DNA of 64,000 nt from Durusdinium trenchii (Eukaryota > Sar > Dinophyceae > Suessiales > Symbiodiniaceae), in the NCBI GenBank assembly GCA_963970005.1, contig CAXAMN010013858.1, forward strand, positions 19,057 to 83,056, read 5' to 3'. The first letter of the stretch is position 1. Each line of letters opens with the position of its first letter. Made by a program: the position numbers and the translations under genes. The notes below the pieces were generated by a model. It searched no databases. It saw nothing but the letters and a program-made list of their open reading frames with translations, and was not told where the DNA came from. Shown here in pieces: positions 54,053 to 64,000 of this stretch.

Positions 54053-54338
54053 GGCGCGGCCGGAAATCTTGAATCCCAGCCAAAAGCGCTCTGTGCTCAA
54101 AACGCACATCAACAGAAAATTTCAAAGTTCCAAGCTCAAGCCCTTTCTTTCAAACACTCATTGCCGCACTCTATGCCGCAGGTTTCTAAGAAGGTATGCC
54201 CAGCACGTGACACAGCATTCCCCTGAATCAGGCACCACATAACCGGGGTAAACACCTCCGATTTCCCGCAGCAAAGCACAAGCCCTGAGAGCCATGCCAC
54301 CAAAAAATGAACTTGGACCTCAAGCAGCCATTCCCAGC

Positions 54339-57300
54339 TTAAAACAAACCAGCACTTCCTGTCGAACTCGCCAAATGCTCTGTCGCACGGGCCAGAATGC
54401 TAAAGCCAAACCATCGCTGCTTCAAATAATGCATTCCATGGCTTCCCCTCCGATCATCAGACCGAATGGTCATACGCCCATCATCAAGCCAAGCCACCGT
54501 GATCACTCGGGATGAAAGTCCCGTAGAGGTGACCGGCAACGACAAGTCGCTGTCGAAGAGCTTCTTCCTCCAACCACCATGACGATGAATCTTCAGCACC
54601 ACCACACCCTCCTGGAACCGCACCACGCATTCATGCAGCATCCCATTGGAAGGTTTGACGCCAAGGATCTTGACAACCGAATCATTGAACAGCCAGGCCA
54701 GACCCGAAAGGTCCTCCCTCCTGAGGCGATTCAGAAACGAAGTCATCGACTCACCACCCCTCGATGTCATCACATCAAAGTCCAGGTTCACCGGCAAAGG
54801 CATGTCAAAGGCCTCCATCCCTTCTTCCTCTTCAGACCCACGAGGAACTCGACTTGGCCGTTCCCCTTCGGACACACTTGCAGCTCGAACCTGTGCCCCT
54901 CCTTCTGGTACACGAGCAGCTCGAGCAGGTAGTTCCCATTCTTGTACAGGATGAGCACTATCTCGTTCCACCCTCAAGCTTCTAACACTCATTCCCGAGC
55001 TTCCGAACCCCCCAGCACCACGGATTGATCCCGAAAGCTCCTTCACCTCAATCACCGGCGCCTCCGATACCTTCTCGAAGACAATCTGAGCGACTCTATC
55101 TCCAACTTCAAAGGATGCCACCTGGTCACTGCTGTTGACAAGGATGATCTTTACCTCCCCACGAAAGTCTGAATCAATGACCCCTCCAGCCACATCAACC
55201 CCCCTGGATGCCAAAGAACTCCTCGAGGCCAACCTCCCATAGCAGCCCTTTGGAATCTCAAAAGCAAGACCAGTGGAGACAAGCTTGCGTTCGCCTGGAG
55301 CGATCTGACAGCTAACGGCGGTGGAAAGGTCCCATCCCGCCGCACCTGGTGAACCCTTCAATGGAAACGAGGCGCCGTCCTCCAACACCTTTACCTTCAC
55401 GTTTTCATGACCCCCAATGAGGCGCTTCACCATGTTCATGCCGAGGTCTTTCACAATGTGCAACACACAAACCAGTCCAGCAAGCAGGATCAGCCACCCC
55501 ACATCACCAAACATCGAAGGGCCTTCGGAAGGCATCTGGTCTCCCTTTTCACACACCTCACTAGCAGCACCTCGTGGAAGAAGAGTTGCCCCTGCCACCA
55601 TCATTGCCATGCATTTCGAAATCTTCACCTTCTCCTCCCCAAAGACCATTTGAGCCTCAACGACCTTGATCTCCCCACCTTGTCGTAGGTGAACTCCCTG
55701 GCAAAAACGATCCAGAGATTGAGCCGGCAAAGACTTGGTCAGGGCATCTGCCCACAGGGATGTTCCGACTCTGTGGTTCAACGTGGCTTCACCAACTCTC
55801 AAGGCCTCTGTCAGACATCCTGCTCGAATCCGAAGGTGTCTTGTCCTCCAGCCTCCTCCGGACCCAGAAGCCAGCACCACCGCTGCCCGGTTGTCGTTAT
55901 AGAGCTCAAGATCAACCTTAGGGATGAGCAGCTCGACCAGAGAACGCACAGATCTTCCAGTGTGAAGGCCTTCCACCAAGGATGTCAGCTCGGCTTCCGC
56001 CGTGGACAACGCCATCAGGCTTTGCTTTCGGCTTTCCCACTGCACTGGGCATCCCGCCAGCAAAATGATGGTGCCCGAAATGCTATGGCTGTCCCCTGGA
56101 GAGAAAGAAGCATCAACAAGCACCTCAACAGTTCCTTGCTTTCTTGGACTCCTTCTCGACAAATCTGGATCATCATCAACAGGGACACCCACGGCGTAGT
56201 CCATAGTCGCCCTGACATAAGCCAAAACCGCTTGCCCCAGCTTCACCGTCCACACCGGTTTCTTCACTGCACATTGCGACATCTTCATGACGGCCCAGGC
56301 GATGTCTGGTCGTGTTTTCCCGGAAAGCCACAACAGCTCCCCGGTGATCTTTTGGGCTTCTTTCACCCGAGGTAAGGATGCAGCTTCCTCCTCCGGCTCC
56401 TCAGGGACCTTGATGAAAGGCGAAGAAGCTCCTCCACCATGGCGATCCAACACCTCCCTGACATAGCAGCCCTGGTGCAGGTAGTAGGATTCATCTGCCA
56501 TCCGTTGGATCTCAATTCCGAGGAATCGCATGGGAGCTCCCCCAACCTCCGCGTACTCCGGACTTGAAGTGGACCATACCCGCTGAATGGTGCGCGAAGC
56601 TTCATCTGTGATAGGTCTCGGCCCCACCATGAGGATGTCGTCCACATAGACAATCATGAAGCCAAGCACTGCTCCCCATTCCCATGAAGAGGTACCAGGA
56701 TCCTTCACCTTCTCCTGAATGGCCCACAGATTGGCATCTTCCAAAGGTCTAAAACCAAACTGCAAAGTGTCCAAGCCCGTCACGATCTCCCGGCGAAAGT
56801 CCTCACCGTCATTGACTTCAGGCAGATAGATCTCTCCTTGCATCTTCTTCAACTGGGCATCTCGGTAGACACTCCAGTCCTTTGGTGAAGTAACCAAGCC
56901 GTACATGGCTGATGTCACAACCCAATGCTCCCCAGGTTTCGCCAGGTCAGCATCAACAAGGATTCGAGGAGGTTTGACTATCACAAGCTCACCTTGAGCC
57001 TTTGGAGCCAGCAAAAACGCCGACTTGACATCCAGGGAGAGGCAGTGCCACCCCCGCAACGAAGCCACTCGAAGTACCACCCGGAGCTGCGTAGAGTCGG
57101 CCCCTGTGGCATAGATTTCGTCTCCCGCTCGGGACTCCATATAGTTGCCACAGCACACAATGCGGGCTCGTCGCCGGCCATCTCCTGCCTTTCTTGTGAA
57201 GACGCCCATTCCGGGAATGACCTCCGCCCTCCTTCCTTCTTTTTCAGCTTCTTCCACCAAGTCCGCGGCCTCCTTCTCCGTGACCCGCTGGATGGCTTGA

Positions 57301-58980
57301 TTCGAATCAAAGTTGGCAATCTCATCTTTCAAGGGAGGAATCCACAGCGGTAGGGTCTTCTTGACTTCACTCAAGCTGATGGTCCTTGTCTGTAGGAAGA
57401 TCTCCTCCTCTCCCTGCAGTTCTTCCCACTCCATCTTCCTGACTGCTGCCTCTGACTGATTCAGCACCTTCTCCATGTAGGCATTCTCGAGGTCCATCTG
57501 ACTCACCATGGCAATCTCCACCTCTCTCTCTTCGCTTGAGACATGGAACTCCGAGTTCGCCCACTCTTGACCCCTCCTCAACCGGGTCTGCATTTCTTCA
57601 GTGGACAAGGTCGCCACCGCCGTCTTCTCCGTCAACCGTCTCCTTGGCTTCACCGTACGGTCTAGGATGCAAGCCGGTTCTTCACGAGCCTCAACCTCCA
57701 CCACGTCGGTCACTGCTAAAGGCTCTCCAGGGATCACCATGTCGTCGGTCCGAACGAACTTGCCCCCTTCAACCTCCACCAAATGCCCTCCGCTGGTCAA
57801 GCTCATGTCTGGATCAGGGCCTCGAACCACCCCCATCTTCTTCCTCGACCTCCAATGCCCTTGGAAATCATCCCAGCCCTTTGTAGTGACCATCACCTTT
57901 TGACCCCACGGCATCAGAGCGGGTGTCGTAAAGCCCAAGGATGCGAGCTGCTGTCTCCCCCGCCTTTCACCCACGTGCTTGGCCATCAAAGGCCAGTATT
58001 CTTCTCCATCGCCCGAGGACCGGATGAGCGTGTTGACTGCTCTGCGAACCATGCCAATCTCTGCCTCGGCTCGACCATTGGCTTTCCAATCACTTCCACA
58101 GGTGAATGTTCGGTATAGGCCACGTTCTTCACACCACCGCTTTGTGACCCTCATTTCACCAGCTGCATCACTGTGCACACTTCTCACATCCAAACCCAAG
58201 TATTTGAGCCTGGCGATCATTCTGGCCAAGGTTGCCTTGATTTCGGACACGTTCCTGGAAGGGAGGGTTTCCACCATGGTGTAGTTCTGAATCTCAATCT
58301 CTTCAGCCTCCACCTCTAACCTTTCCCATTCCTCCATGCCCTTGACATCCTCTTCTCTTCTTTCAACAGCCTCCGGCTCTTCTTCCTCTTCCAAAGCCGG
58401 ACGCAGGTCTTGACCCTCGGGTTCCTCATCTTCACCAGGATCACCCAGCATCTCTTCCATGCTCAATGGCAATGGTGTGATCTTACCCTCCACTTTCTTC
58501 ACCGGAATGGTGAAAACCCCCACCATGAAGTACTTAGCCTTGCCACGACGATCTTGTCCAGGTCTGAAAGGACCGCACAGGTCAATGCTCAGCGTGAGTG
58601 CATCAGGCCGTTGAACCTTTCGGTGAGGTCTGCTTCTCCCAGCTCCTTGCAAGCAGGAGGCACATTCTCGGGAATATGGCAGATGATCGTTCAAAACATG
58701 CTGCTTCCACTGTTCTGACGTCATCTTTGCAGCCACCGGAGTCATTCCTCCTTCATAGTCCATGGCCTTGTACTTCTCGAGCTCCAGCATGATCCCCTTG
58801 GAGATCTCAATCTTGAAGTCCAGTGGCCACGCTGCCCATGACCTGCTTTCCGCCGTTCTTTCCCCCAGACTGCCGGCTGCGGCTGGCAACTCCCCTGGAC
58901 GACGGTGGTCAGTCAGACCCTCCAGCTGATGCAGGTAGGCAATGTTGGTTCCCAAAGTTGTAGGCTTTCTCTTCGGATGT
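54339..58980 (-). CDS. Copia Pol-dUTPase section (element 2)
   Basis: This frame continues from the end of the methyltransferase-like domain (RKPTTLGTN). It holds an HHCC integrase finger (HVLNDHLPYSRECASC, near 58650-58700), the integrase core (SIDLCGPF, HSDAAGEM, then Glu in GRAEAEI) and the reverse transcriptase (LDVKSAFLLAP, YVDDILMVG near 56640). RNase H (VDASFS, STAEAEL, YNDNRAAV near 55885-56140) and two hydrophobic segments (55455-55620) follow. The dUTPase at about 54990-55380 has motifs AAGWDLST, GRLASRSSLAS, GGVIDSDFRGEV, GDRVAQIV and GGFGSSG. The usual Tyr/Leu after AAG in motif I is Trp here. An unidentified tail of about 200 residues closes it. It is in the same frame as Gag, but an indel lies between. 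Confidence 0.93.
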
Positions 58981-60012
58981 CCCAGAGCCCCCCAAATCCA
59001 GCCTGACTTCTCGAATCTGGAACATCTGAATGAAGTTCTGCCACTCCGGCCAGGCAAAGAAGGAAGGGTACTCAACTGGATCATTTTGCCCCTTGTACTC
59101 TTCTGGATCTCTTGGATGCTCCTTCAAGAACAGGACCTTTCGTGGCCTTGCCGAAGAAGCCAACGAGAAAAGCCAAAGCTGTCTCATCCACAGCACCGCA
59201 TCATTCCATGCCAACTCCCGCAAAGCATCAGACAATGAATCCAGTGCAAAACGCTGAGGCCCACTTCTCGCTCTGAGAGGTGGTGGACCAGGTTGTCGGA
59301 AGCGCAATCTGGAAACTGTCCGGCAGGGTGGACCACCAAGCAGTGCATCAACTTTGCCCCTCTCACAAAGCTCCGCCAGAAAACTTGTCAACTGATCTGA
59401 AAGGAGGTCTTGAGCTGGGTCAACGAGCTTGTCAATGCATAGGACCGTCCTCGAGGATGTCTCCAGTCGTTTCCTCCACCATGCCTGATCAGGTCCAGAG
59501 AACAAGTGTACGATCACCGACTCACTGGCGAACAACCTTTTCCGTTGATGCCTGTTCAATGGAACTTGCTCCCCCGACCACCTCCCTGATGGAACGACCC
59601 GAGCAATCAGTTCATCTGGAACATCCGGCCACATTTTTCGCAAGCCAGTCAGCCACCTCCAAATGTTCGGTGAAAGGTCCCCAGGATTTCCAGCACGCAA
59701 GGCGTTGACCCTTCGCACCATCTCCATCTCCTGGTCCTCCAGCTCACGAATCATCTTCTGCGCCGTCATCAAATCCACCGTAGGACACCCAGCTTCCAAC
59801 AGCACATCAACTCTAGCTCCTGACGTGTCCACCATTTCGAACTCCTCTCCTTCCCAGGTCACTCTGTACCCCAACTTGACAACCTTGCCAAGAGGCACAA
59901 TCATCTGGGTGTCAAAGTCCGTGACCAGCGTGCCCGTCTCCTGAATCTGTCGAAGCGTGGTCACCCCGGCCGCCAGCTCAACCTGAATCGGAACCGCACC
60001 CTCGAAGCTGGA
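58909..60012 (-). CDS. Copia protease / methyltransferase-like section, frame-shifted (element 2)
   Basis: This middle frame carries the rest of the protease and a ~230-residue domain. In that domain VIVHLFSGPDQAWW (near 59500) and ALLGGPPCRTVSRLRFRQPG (near 59310-59340) resemble motifs I and IV of cytosine-5 DNA methyltransferases, and KEHPRDPEEY stands where motif VI (ENV) is expected. It is out of frame with both Gag and the downstream Pol. The first shift lies near 60001-60012. The second is probably a C6 run at 58988-58993 that would read through with five. The pattern of two compensating shifts could be recent mutation or sequencing error. Confidence 0.8.
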   Translation of the reverse strand, partial: SSFEGAVPIQVELAAGVTTLRQIQETGTLVTDFDTQMIVPLGKVVKLGYRVTWEGEEFEMVDTSGARVDVLLEAGCPTVDLMTAQKMIRELEDQEMEMVRRVNALRAGNPGDLSPNIWRWLTGLRKMWPDVPDELIARVVPSGRWSGEQVPLNRHQRKRLFASESVIVHLFSGPDQAWWRKRLETSSRTVLCIDKLVDPAQDLLSDQLTSFLAELCERGKVDALLGGPPCRTVSRLRFRQPGPPPLRARSGPQRFALDSLSDALRELAWNDAVLWMRQLWLFSLASSARPRKVLFLKEHPRDPEEYKGQNDPVEYPSFFAWPEWQNFIQMFQIREVRLDLGGSGTSEEKAYNFGNQHCLPASAGGSD

Positions 60013-62633
60013 CGCAAGATGTGGGTAGCTCCCCCATCCAAAAGAGCCCTTGTGAAGCCCTTGCCCTTGTTGACCGAGCACACCGTGACCGCCTTGACGG
60101 ATGGTCGAAGGGACTTCAACAACTGCACCGCCTCCTTGACAAGTGCCTCCGCGGGAGGAGGATCACGATCAGAGGGTGGAAGAAAACCCCCTGCACCCAC
60201 CGACGACGAAGCTCCAAGCTCCCCCACCTTCGATGCAGCTTCCTTCACCTTCTGGTCCTCCGGGAGCTCCTTTTTCACACGCGGCGTCTCTTTCACCGGG
60301 CACTCAGACTTCATATGCTGCGACGAGCCGCAATTCCAGCATCTTCCCTGTTTTGAGACCCCCTTCCATTCATGTGGGAACGAACACTTCTGGCCTTTTT
60401 TGCAACCAGACTCCGAGATGAAGTAGCGACATACCGGCTTGTCACCCGGTCCAGACTTGCCATCGCCTTTGCCAGTCTTTGCCTCCGGTTTGCCGCTTTT
60501 TGCATCTTTGCCATCTCTTGGATCTTTTCCATTGGCAGAATCTTTCGACTTGTCCTTGGCATCCCGCTTCGGATTGTCCTCTTTGTGCTCCGGAGCCTCA
60601 CCATCCAAAGCCTTCACCTTGATCGACTCCTTCAAAGGCAGCCATGAGCCTCCATGGAACACCGCCTCGCCTTCAGCCAGTAAGGATTCCGAAAACTGGT
60701 GGATGCTCTGCTCAGTGGGTGCCGTATCAACTCGAAGCGCCGCTCTGGTGACTTGAAGTCGGAATGCCACCTGAGGGGAATGTTTTCCCAAGCCCGCTGC
60801 AAACCGGTCCAGCGTAGCAAGCAGAAGAACTGGATCAGGAGGTTGGATTCCCAACTCTTGCACCCTTGTTAGCCACCTTCTCCAAGCCCTCAAAGCCACC
60901 ATCCAGTCGCTAAGCGGCGAAGGAACCTTTTGGTCGACAAGCTGCTTCAAAAGCGTTGTCCTTTCTCCCAAGCCTCCTGGCTGATACACCCTCAAAATCT
61001 TGAACATGATGCCAATCGAACTCACCTCACGTTGGGCGACAAGCTCCGACCTCAACGATTCTGGCAATGCCTTGAGAAGCGCCACCGAGCCCCGCTGCTC
61101 AATTCGCAGCCATGGTGCCACTTGGAAAGCTGGTGGCGAAACTGGACTGAGTCTCAGGCGTTCCATCGGCTCTGACCCAAGCCACACCCTGTAGAGAGCA
61201 CCTGCCACCCTCAGCACTTCATCCCACCACAAAGATGAACTCGATGACATGTCCCTCAAAAACGGTCCAATGGTGGTGATCCAGTCGCCTGCCAAAAGTG
61301 GTCCTACTTCTGACTCCGACAACTCCTGAAGGGCTGGAAGATCAACAGCGCGGACTGACTCTTGTTGCGCCATCAGCCCGCCGATCCACGCCGGAAAGTT
61401 GCCCATTTGGCCTCCTCCACCAGCACCGCCAGGTGGACCACCAGGACCTCCTCCAGGAAAGCCCCCAGGAAAACCACCTCCTCCTGGAAAACCTCCACCT
61501 CCTGGAAAGCCTCCAGGTCCTCCGCCACCAGGAAAACCTCCAGGTCCAAAAGGAGCCCCACCAGGTGCAGTGCCACCCGGAAACCCACCAGGACCTCCTC
61601 TTCCATAGAACCCACCAGGCCCTTCCCCATTGGGAGGATTGGGACCTCCTGGTTGCCCACCATCAGAACCACCGGTTGGACCACCATCACCTCCACCGAG
61701 TTGATCACCTGCTGGAACACTTACACCTCCTTGGGCAGGGCCTCCAGTTTCACTTCCCCCGGAATGCCCTCCATGAACTCCACCATGATCACCTGCAGGT
61801 ACGGCGGCACATCCTTGAGGTTCCGGACGTAGTTGGTTCCCTTCAATTCGGCCCTGTGATCCTCTTCCACCGGCACGAGCTGCCACCACATGCCCTGACC
61901 CTTCGGAAGGCACATTGGATCTCCCCTGACCACTAGCACTCCTCCCACTCTCGAAGGTGCCCGGCGAAATCACAGAACCGGAAAAGCCCCCACCAGAGAC
62001 CATGTTGAACATCTCCATGAGGTTTCCACGAGGCATTTGCATCTGCCCACCCCACCATCCCGACTCCGGCCGCGACGAAGTGAACATGCCGCCTCGATCA
62101 CCCTGCATCGAAAGGGGACCCAACAAACCTCTATCTTGTTGAGAAAACGACGGACTCCACATGGACTTCACGGCATCGAACATCGGCCCCAAAGGATTTC
62201 TCATAGTGCCATGAGGTTCCCCAAACAAGCCTCCCATGCCAGATGGTTGGTAACCCATAGAACCATGCACTTGCCCCCAACCTCCATGACCAGGAACAAG
62301 CATCTCCCTTTCGGACCACAACTTCGCATTCTCCTGCAAAAGCCCCTGCATCATCATACGAACAGCCTCCTGAGCTTCACGTGGCGGACTTACCACCGCC
62401 GAGACCGCTGGCTGAACTGGTTCAGGAGCTTGACTTGGAAGGTGTGTTGGCCTGCAAGCTCGAAGGATCGCCTCATCTCGTGCCGTTTCACTCCAAAACG
62501 GATTCACCTGAGCAGACGGTCCAAGGCTAACAGGTGGGCCCTGTGGCATCATGAGGGCACCATGCTCCGGACGAATGTCCTCGATGGCTCGCTGCCCCGA
62601 ATCCGGGGTCTTTTCAGATGCGTTCTCTGACAT
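60013..62633 (-). CDS. Copia Gag and start of protease (element 2)
   Basis: I choose the ATG at 62633 (MSENASEKTPDSGQ) because the frame opens upstream only with a TTG. The first 430 residues are Gly/Pro-rich, with a strongly repetitive GGFPGGGG region near 61400-61620. The globular Gag core (LPALQELSESEVGPLLAGDW) follows. A CCCH finger with C-x8-C-x5-C-x3-H (CRYFISESGC...) is near 60373-60433 and a CCHC knuckle (CWNCGSSQHMKSEC) near 60300-60345. The frame reaches the protease motif LLDGGATHIL just before the shift near 60010. Gag packages element RNA in virus-like particles. The Gly/Pro tract is much longer than in element 1. Confidence 0.9.
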
Positions 62634-62660
62634 GGCTCTAACGCGCAATGGAACGACCCT

Positions 62661-62674
62661 TTGGGCTCATAACC
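62661..62674 (-). promoter_or_regulatory. Primer-binding site of copia element 2 (tRNA-iMet anticodon arm)
   Basis: The 14 bases TTGGGCTCATAACC directly inside the 5' LTR are the same as in element 1, although the LTRs are different sequences. Conservation of this one site supports its role as the primer site. Confidence 0.8.
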
Positions 62675-62800
62675 CACCGAACTCGAAAATTTCGAACTGA
62701 GCTCCTTTATCACTCGCTTGGCACAAAAAGGGCTTCGACGTTCATGCCCCCTTCTTTACATCTTCACATACACACATTCATTGAAACTCAGGGATTCGCT
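62675..62800 (-). repeat. 5' LTR of copia element 2
   Basis: Identical to 53916-54041 and followed by the right ATTAT duplication at 62801-62805. Confidence 0.95.
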
Positions 62801-62846
62801 ATTATATCTTAATATAAAGTATTATATTACAAAAACATATCTATAG

Positions 62847-63110
62847 AAAATATACTACCAGTTTAAGGAACATAAGAGACAAAGAGGCAGGGTTGACACT
62901 GCTACACTTCAAAACATCAATACTGTTATTGACCTTTATGAGGACAGGAAGATTGTCCAACATGGCACTGCTGAAAAATTAGTAAGAGGTGTCACTGCAA
63001 CGGACCTAAAGAAGGGAGTGAAAGCCTTTGACAAAGCAAAAAAACATACCAAGATGCGGTACCAATATGTGAAAGAGAGAAAGCACCAAAGGCAACAGAA
63101 CAGGCGGTAG
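62847..63110 (+). pseudogene. Start region of polymerase-like viral gene, frame-broken
   Basis: After a stop at 62844-62846 a frame with no early ATG reads RGRVDTATLQNINTVIDLYE and then RKIVQHGTAEKLVRG, a charged helical segment, before a stop at 63108-63110. Coding sequence then resumes in other frames (63154 and ~63255), so these pieces are likely one gene with indels. I associate the DTATLQNINT / TAEKLV text with N-terminal parts of protein-primed polymerase genes in Polinton-like elements, by memory of the pattern and not by alignment. Confidence 0.4.
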
Positions 63111-63153
63111 CAGGAAGAACGAGGGCAGTAGTAAACAGGAGAATTAGAGAAAA

Positions 63154-64000
63154 ATGAGCCCAGAGGCACTCAAAAAGTTCTCAGACACGCTCACCAAAAC
63201 CTTCAGAGAAAAAGTGTTAGCCAACAGAAAGCTGTATGTTGTCAACTACATGCCTTTTTTCAACTGAGAATAGGTCAGGTGCAAAGAAAAACAGTTTTAT
63301 AAATGATGGGCGCAGATACTATCCAATAGTGGTGCCAAACACTGTAAGGACAGGAAATGTCAAAGCTCAGAAGTTCATAGAGAGTATGGTCAAGGTAAAG
63401 GTGGACAGGTTTTCAGACAGAGCAAGGTTCAACAGAAAGATGGCTATAATGAGGACTGATAAATCTTTTGAAGAATTGATGGAGGGAGAGTTCTATAATT
63501 ATGTAGATTTAATTAGAATTGAGAGTGCTGAGCTGATTGATGAAGATGATGCCAACTATGACATCTTCGCTGATGAACTCACCAACTCAAAAACAAATGT
63601 GAGCATGTTCAATCAATACATTCAAATTGAAGTGAACCCAGACTGTTTAAGGTTCAAGGATGCTGTCAAGAAAAGAGACCATATTGAAAATGAATGTTGG
63701 ATAAATACATTGCTAGACCATTATGCGGATAGCCTGATGAGACATAAAAGGGGGAAGCTGGCTGAGAACCTGACCAGAGAAGCCATACTAAAATTAATTA
63801 GGAAGAGTGATGAAGAGTTTAAAACGAGAGGGGCATCAATATCTGACATGCATAAGGTCTTCAAAGAATTCAATATTAAGGCTAGATTATATGACATTGA
63901 TGGCAAACAGATTTACAGACATGACCCCAAAGACTTTAACAGCTGTAGAATTGTAACCTTCAATGCTTTAGTCAAAAACAGTCATGTATACACACTAAAC
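63154..64000 (+). pseudogene. Polymerase-associated viral gene, frame-broken and cut by the window end
   Basis: An ATG at 63154 starts MSPEALKKFSDTLTKTFREK and reaches a stop after a T6 run (63255-63260). The next frame continues from that run without a stop to the end of the window (about 245 codons). It contains NECWINTLLDHYADSLMRHK, EFNIKARLYDIDGKQIY and finally VKNSHVYTLN. The Cys in NECW (63695-63697) and the His in NSHVY (63982-63984) are spaced as in OTU-like cysteine-protease domains, which some adintovirus-type polymerases carry at the N-terminus. Catalytic polymerase motifs (DxxSLYP, YxDTD) would lie beyond the window. Alternative: another viral protease-type protein. Confidence 0.45.

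Larger units (their letters stand above)
53916..62800 (-). mobile_element. Full-length Ty1/copia retrotransposon 2 (8.9 kb)
   Basis: The element has identical 126-bp LTRs, the duplication ATTAT, a primer-binding site and a polypurine tract, with coding capacity on the minus strand. It shares its domain order with element 1 at 21136-29843 but is clearly diverged in protein and DNA. Two single-base frame changes break the polyprotein. Read in its own direction the LTR begins AGCGAATCC and ends TTCGGTG, so it lacks the usual TG...CA ends. It interrupts the viral block. Confidence 0.95.
50030..64000. mobile_element. Endogenous DNA virus / Polinton-like block, split by copia element 2
   Basis: The DNA at about 50030-53915 and 62806-64000 is strongly AT-rich. 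It has closely packed intronless frames and differs sharply from the rest of the window. It contains a capsid-like gene, two more plus-strand viral-type genes, one minus-strand gene and a polymerase-like frame. The two halves are continuous once the 8.9-kb copia insertion and one ATTAT copy are removed. Left border is approximate; the right end lies outside the window. Terminal inverted repeats, integrase and packaging ATPase were not found, so class assignment (Polinton-like virus, adintovirus or relative) is inference. Confidence 0.65.

Noticed and set aside
54579-62630. Plus-strand Pro/His-rich open frames over copia element 2
   Set aside because: They are antisense shadows of the Gag-Pol frames; the Pro-rich ones mirror the Gly/Pro tract.
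62634-62648. Five extra codons before the Gag start of element 2
   Set aside because: They begin with TTG; the first ATG at 62633 gives a normal eukaryotic start.

Overview
This window looks like dinoflagellate nuclear DNA of the Symbiodinium/Suessiales type. The reasons are long gene-poor stretches of GC-rich DNA, short exon-like pieces instead of long host ORFs, Ty1/copia retrotransposons with the unusual domain set reported from dinoflagellates, and elaborate short-unit satellites. This assignment is inferred from sequence character; no rRNA or complete host gene is present to prove it.

Regions. (1) 1-12.6 kb: mostly non-coding, with scattered exon-like pieces. The best are a TRAF-type zinc finger split over two exons (412-549 and 741-~880), a TauD/TfdA dioxygenase exon (~4180-4320) and a broken MACPF (perforin-like) gene (10647-11700). 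(2) 12.6-18.7 kb: two diverged copies of one composite satellite block. Each has a 13-bp tandem array, a ~52-bp tandem array, a shared unique segment and a 10-bp array. Copy A also carries an old copia reverse-transcriptase fragment. The large 13-bp array in copy B has a higher-order period of 637 bp (49 x 13). (3) 21136-29843: a full-length copia element on the minus strand with identical 151-bp LTRs and a 5-bp target duplication. (4) 29.8-50 kb: mostly non-coding, with fold-back elements, microsatellites, a duplicated 260-bp segment, an EF-hand exon, an unidentified exon cluster near 45.2-45.8 kb and a gag relic at 47.9-48.9 kb. (5) 50.3-53.8 kb and 62.8-64.0 kb: an AT-rich, intronless, compact gene block unlike the host DNA. 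It carries a decayed capsid-like gene (probably a double-jelly-roll major capsid protein of the Polinton-like/adintovirus type), further small viral-type ORFs and a polymerase-like reading frame that leaves the window. I read it as an endogenous DNA virus or Polinton-like element. (6) 53916-62800: a second full-length copia element on the minus strand, with identical 126-bp LTRs and target duplication ATTAT. It has inserted into the viral block and split it.

The two copia elements are diverged relatives with one shared architecture. In order: Gag with a CCCH finger plus a CCHC knuckle, a DGGATH protease, a Rossmann-like domain with GGPPC (cytosine-5 methyltransferase-like), an HHCC/DDE integrase, a YVDD reverse transcriptase, RNase H, a two-segment hydrophobic module, a trimeric-type dUTPase and an unidentified tail. 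Both carry a primer-binding site that matches the anticodon arm of initiator tRNA-Met, as in Drosophila copia, so they probably use a half-tRNA primer.

The most interesting material is the endogenous viral block, the methyltransferase-like and dUTPase modules in the retrotransposons, and the 637-bp higher-order satellite.
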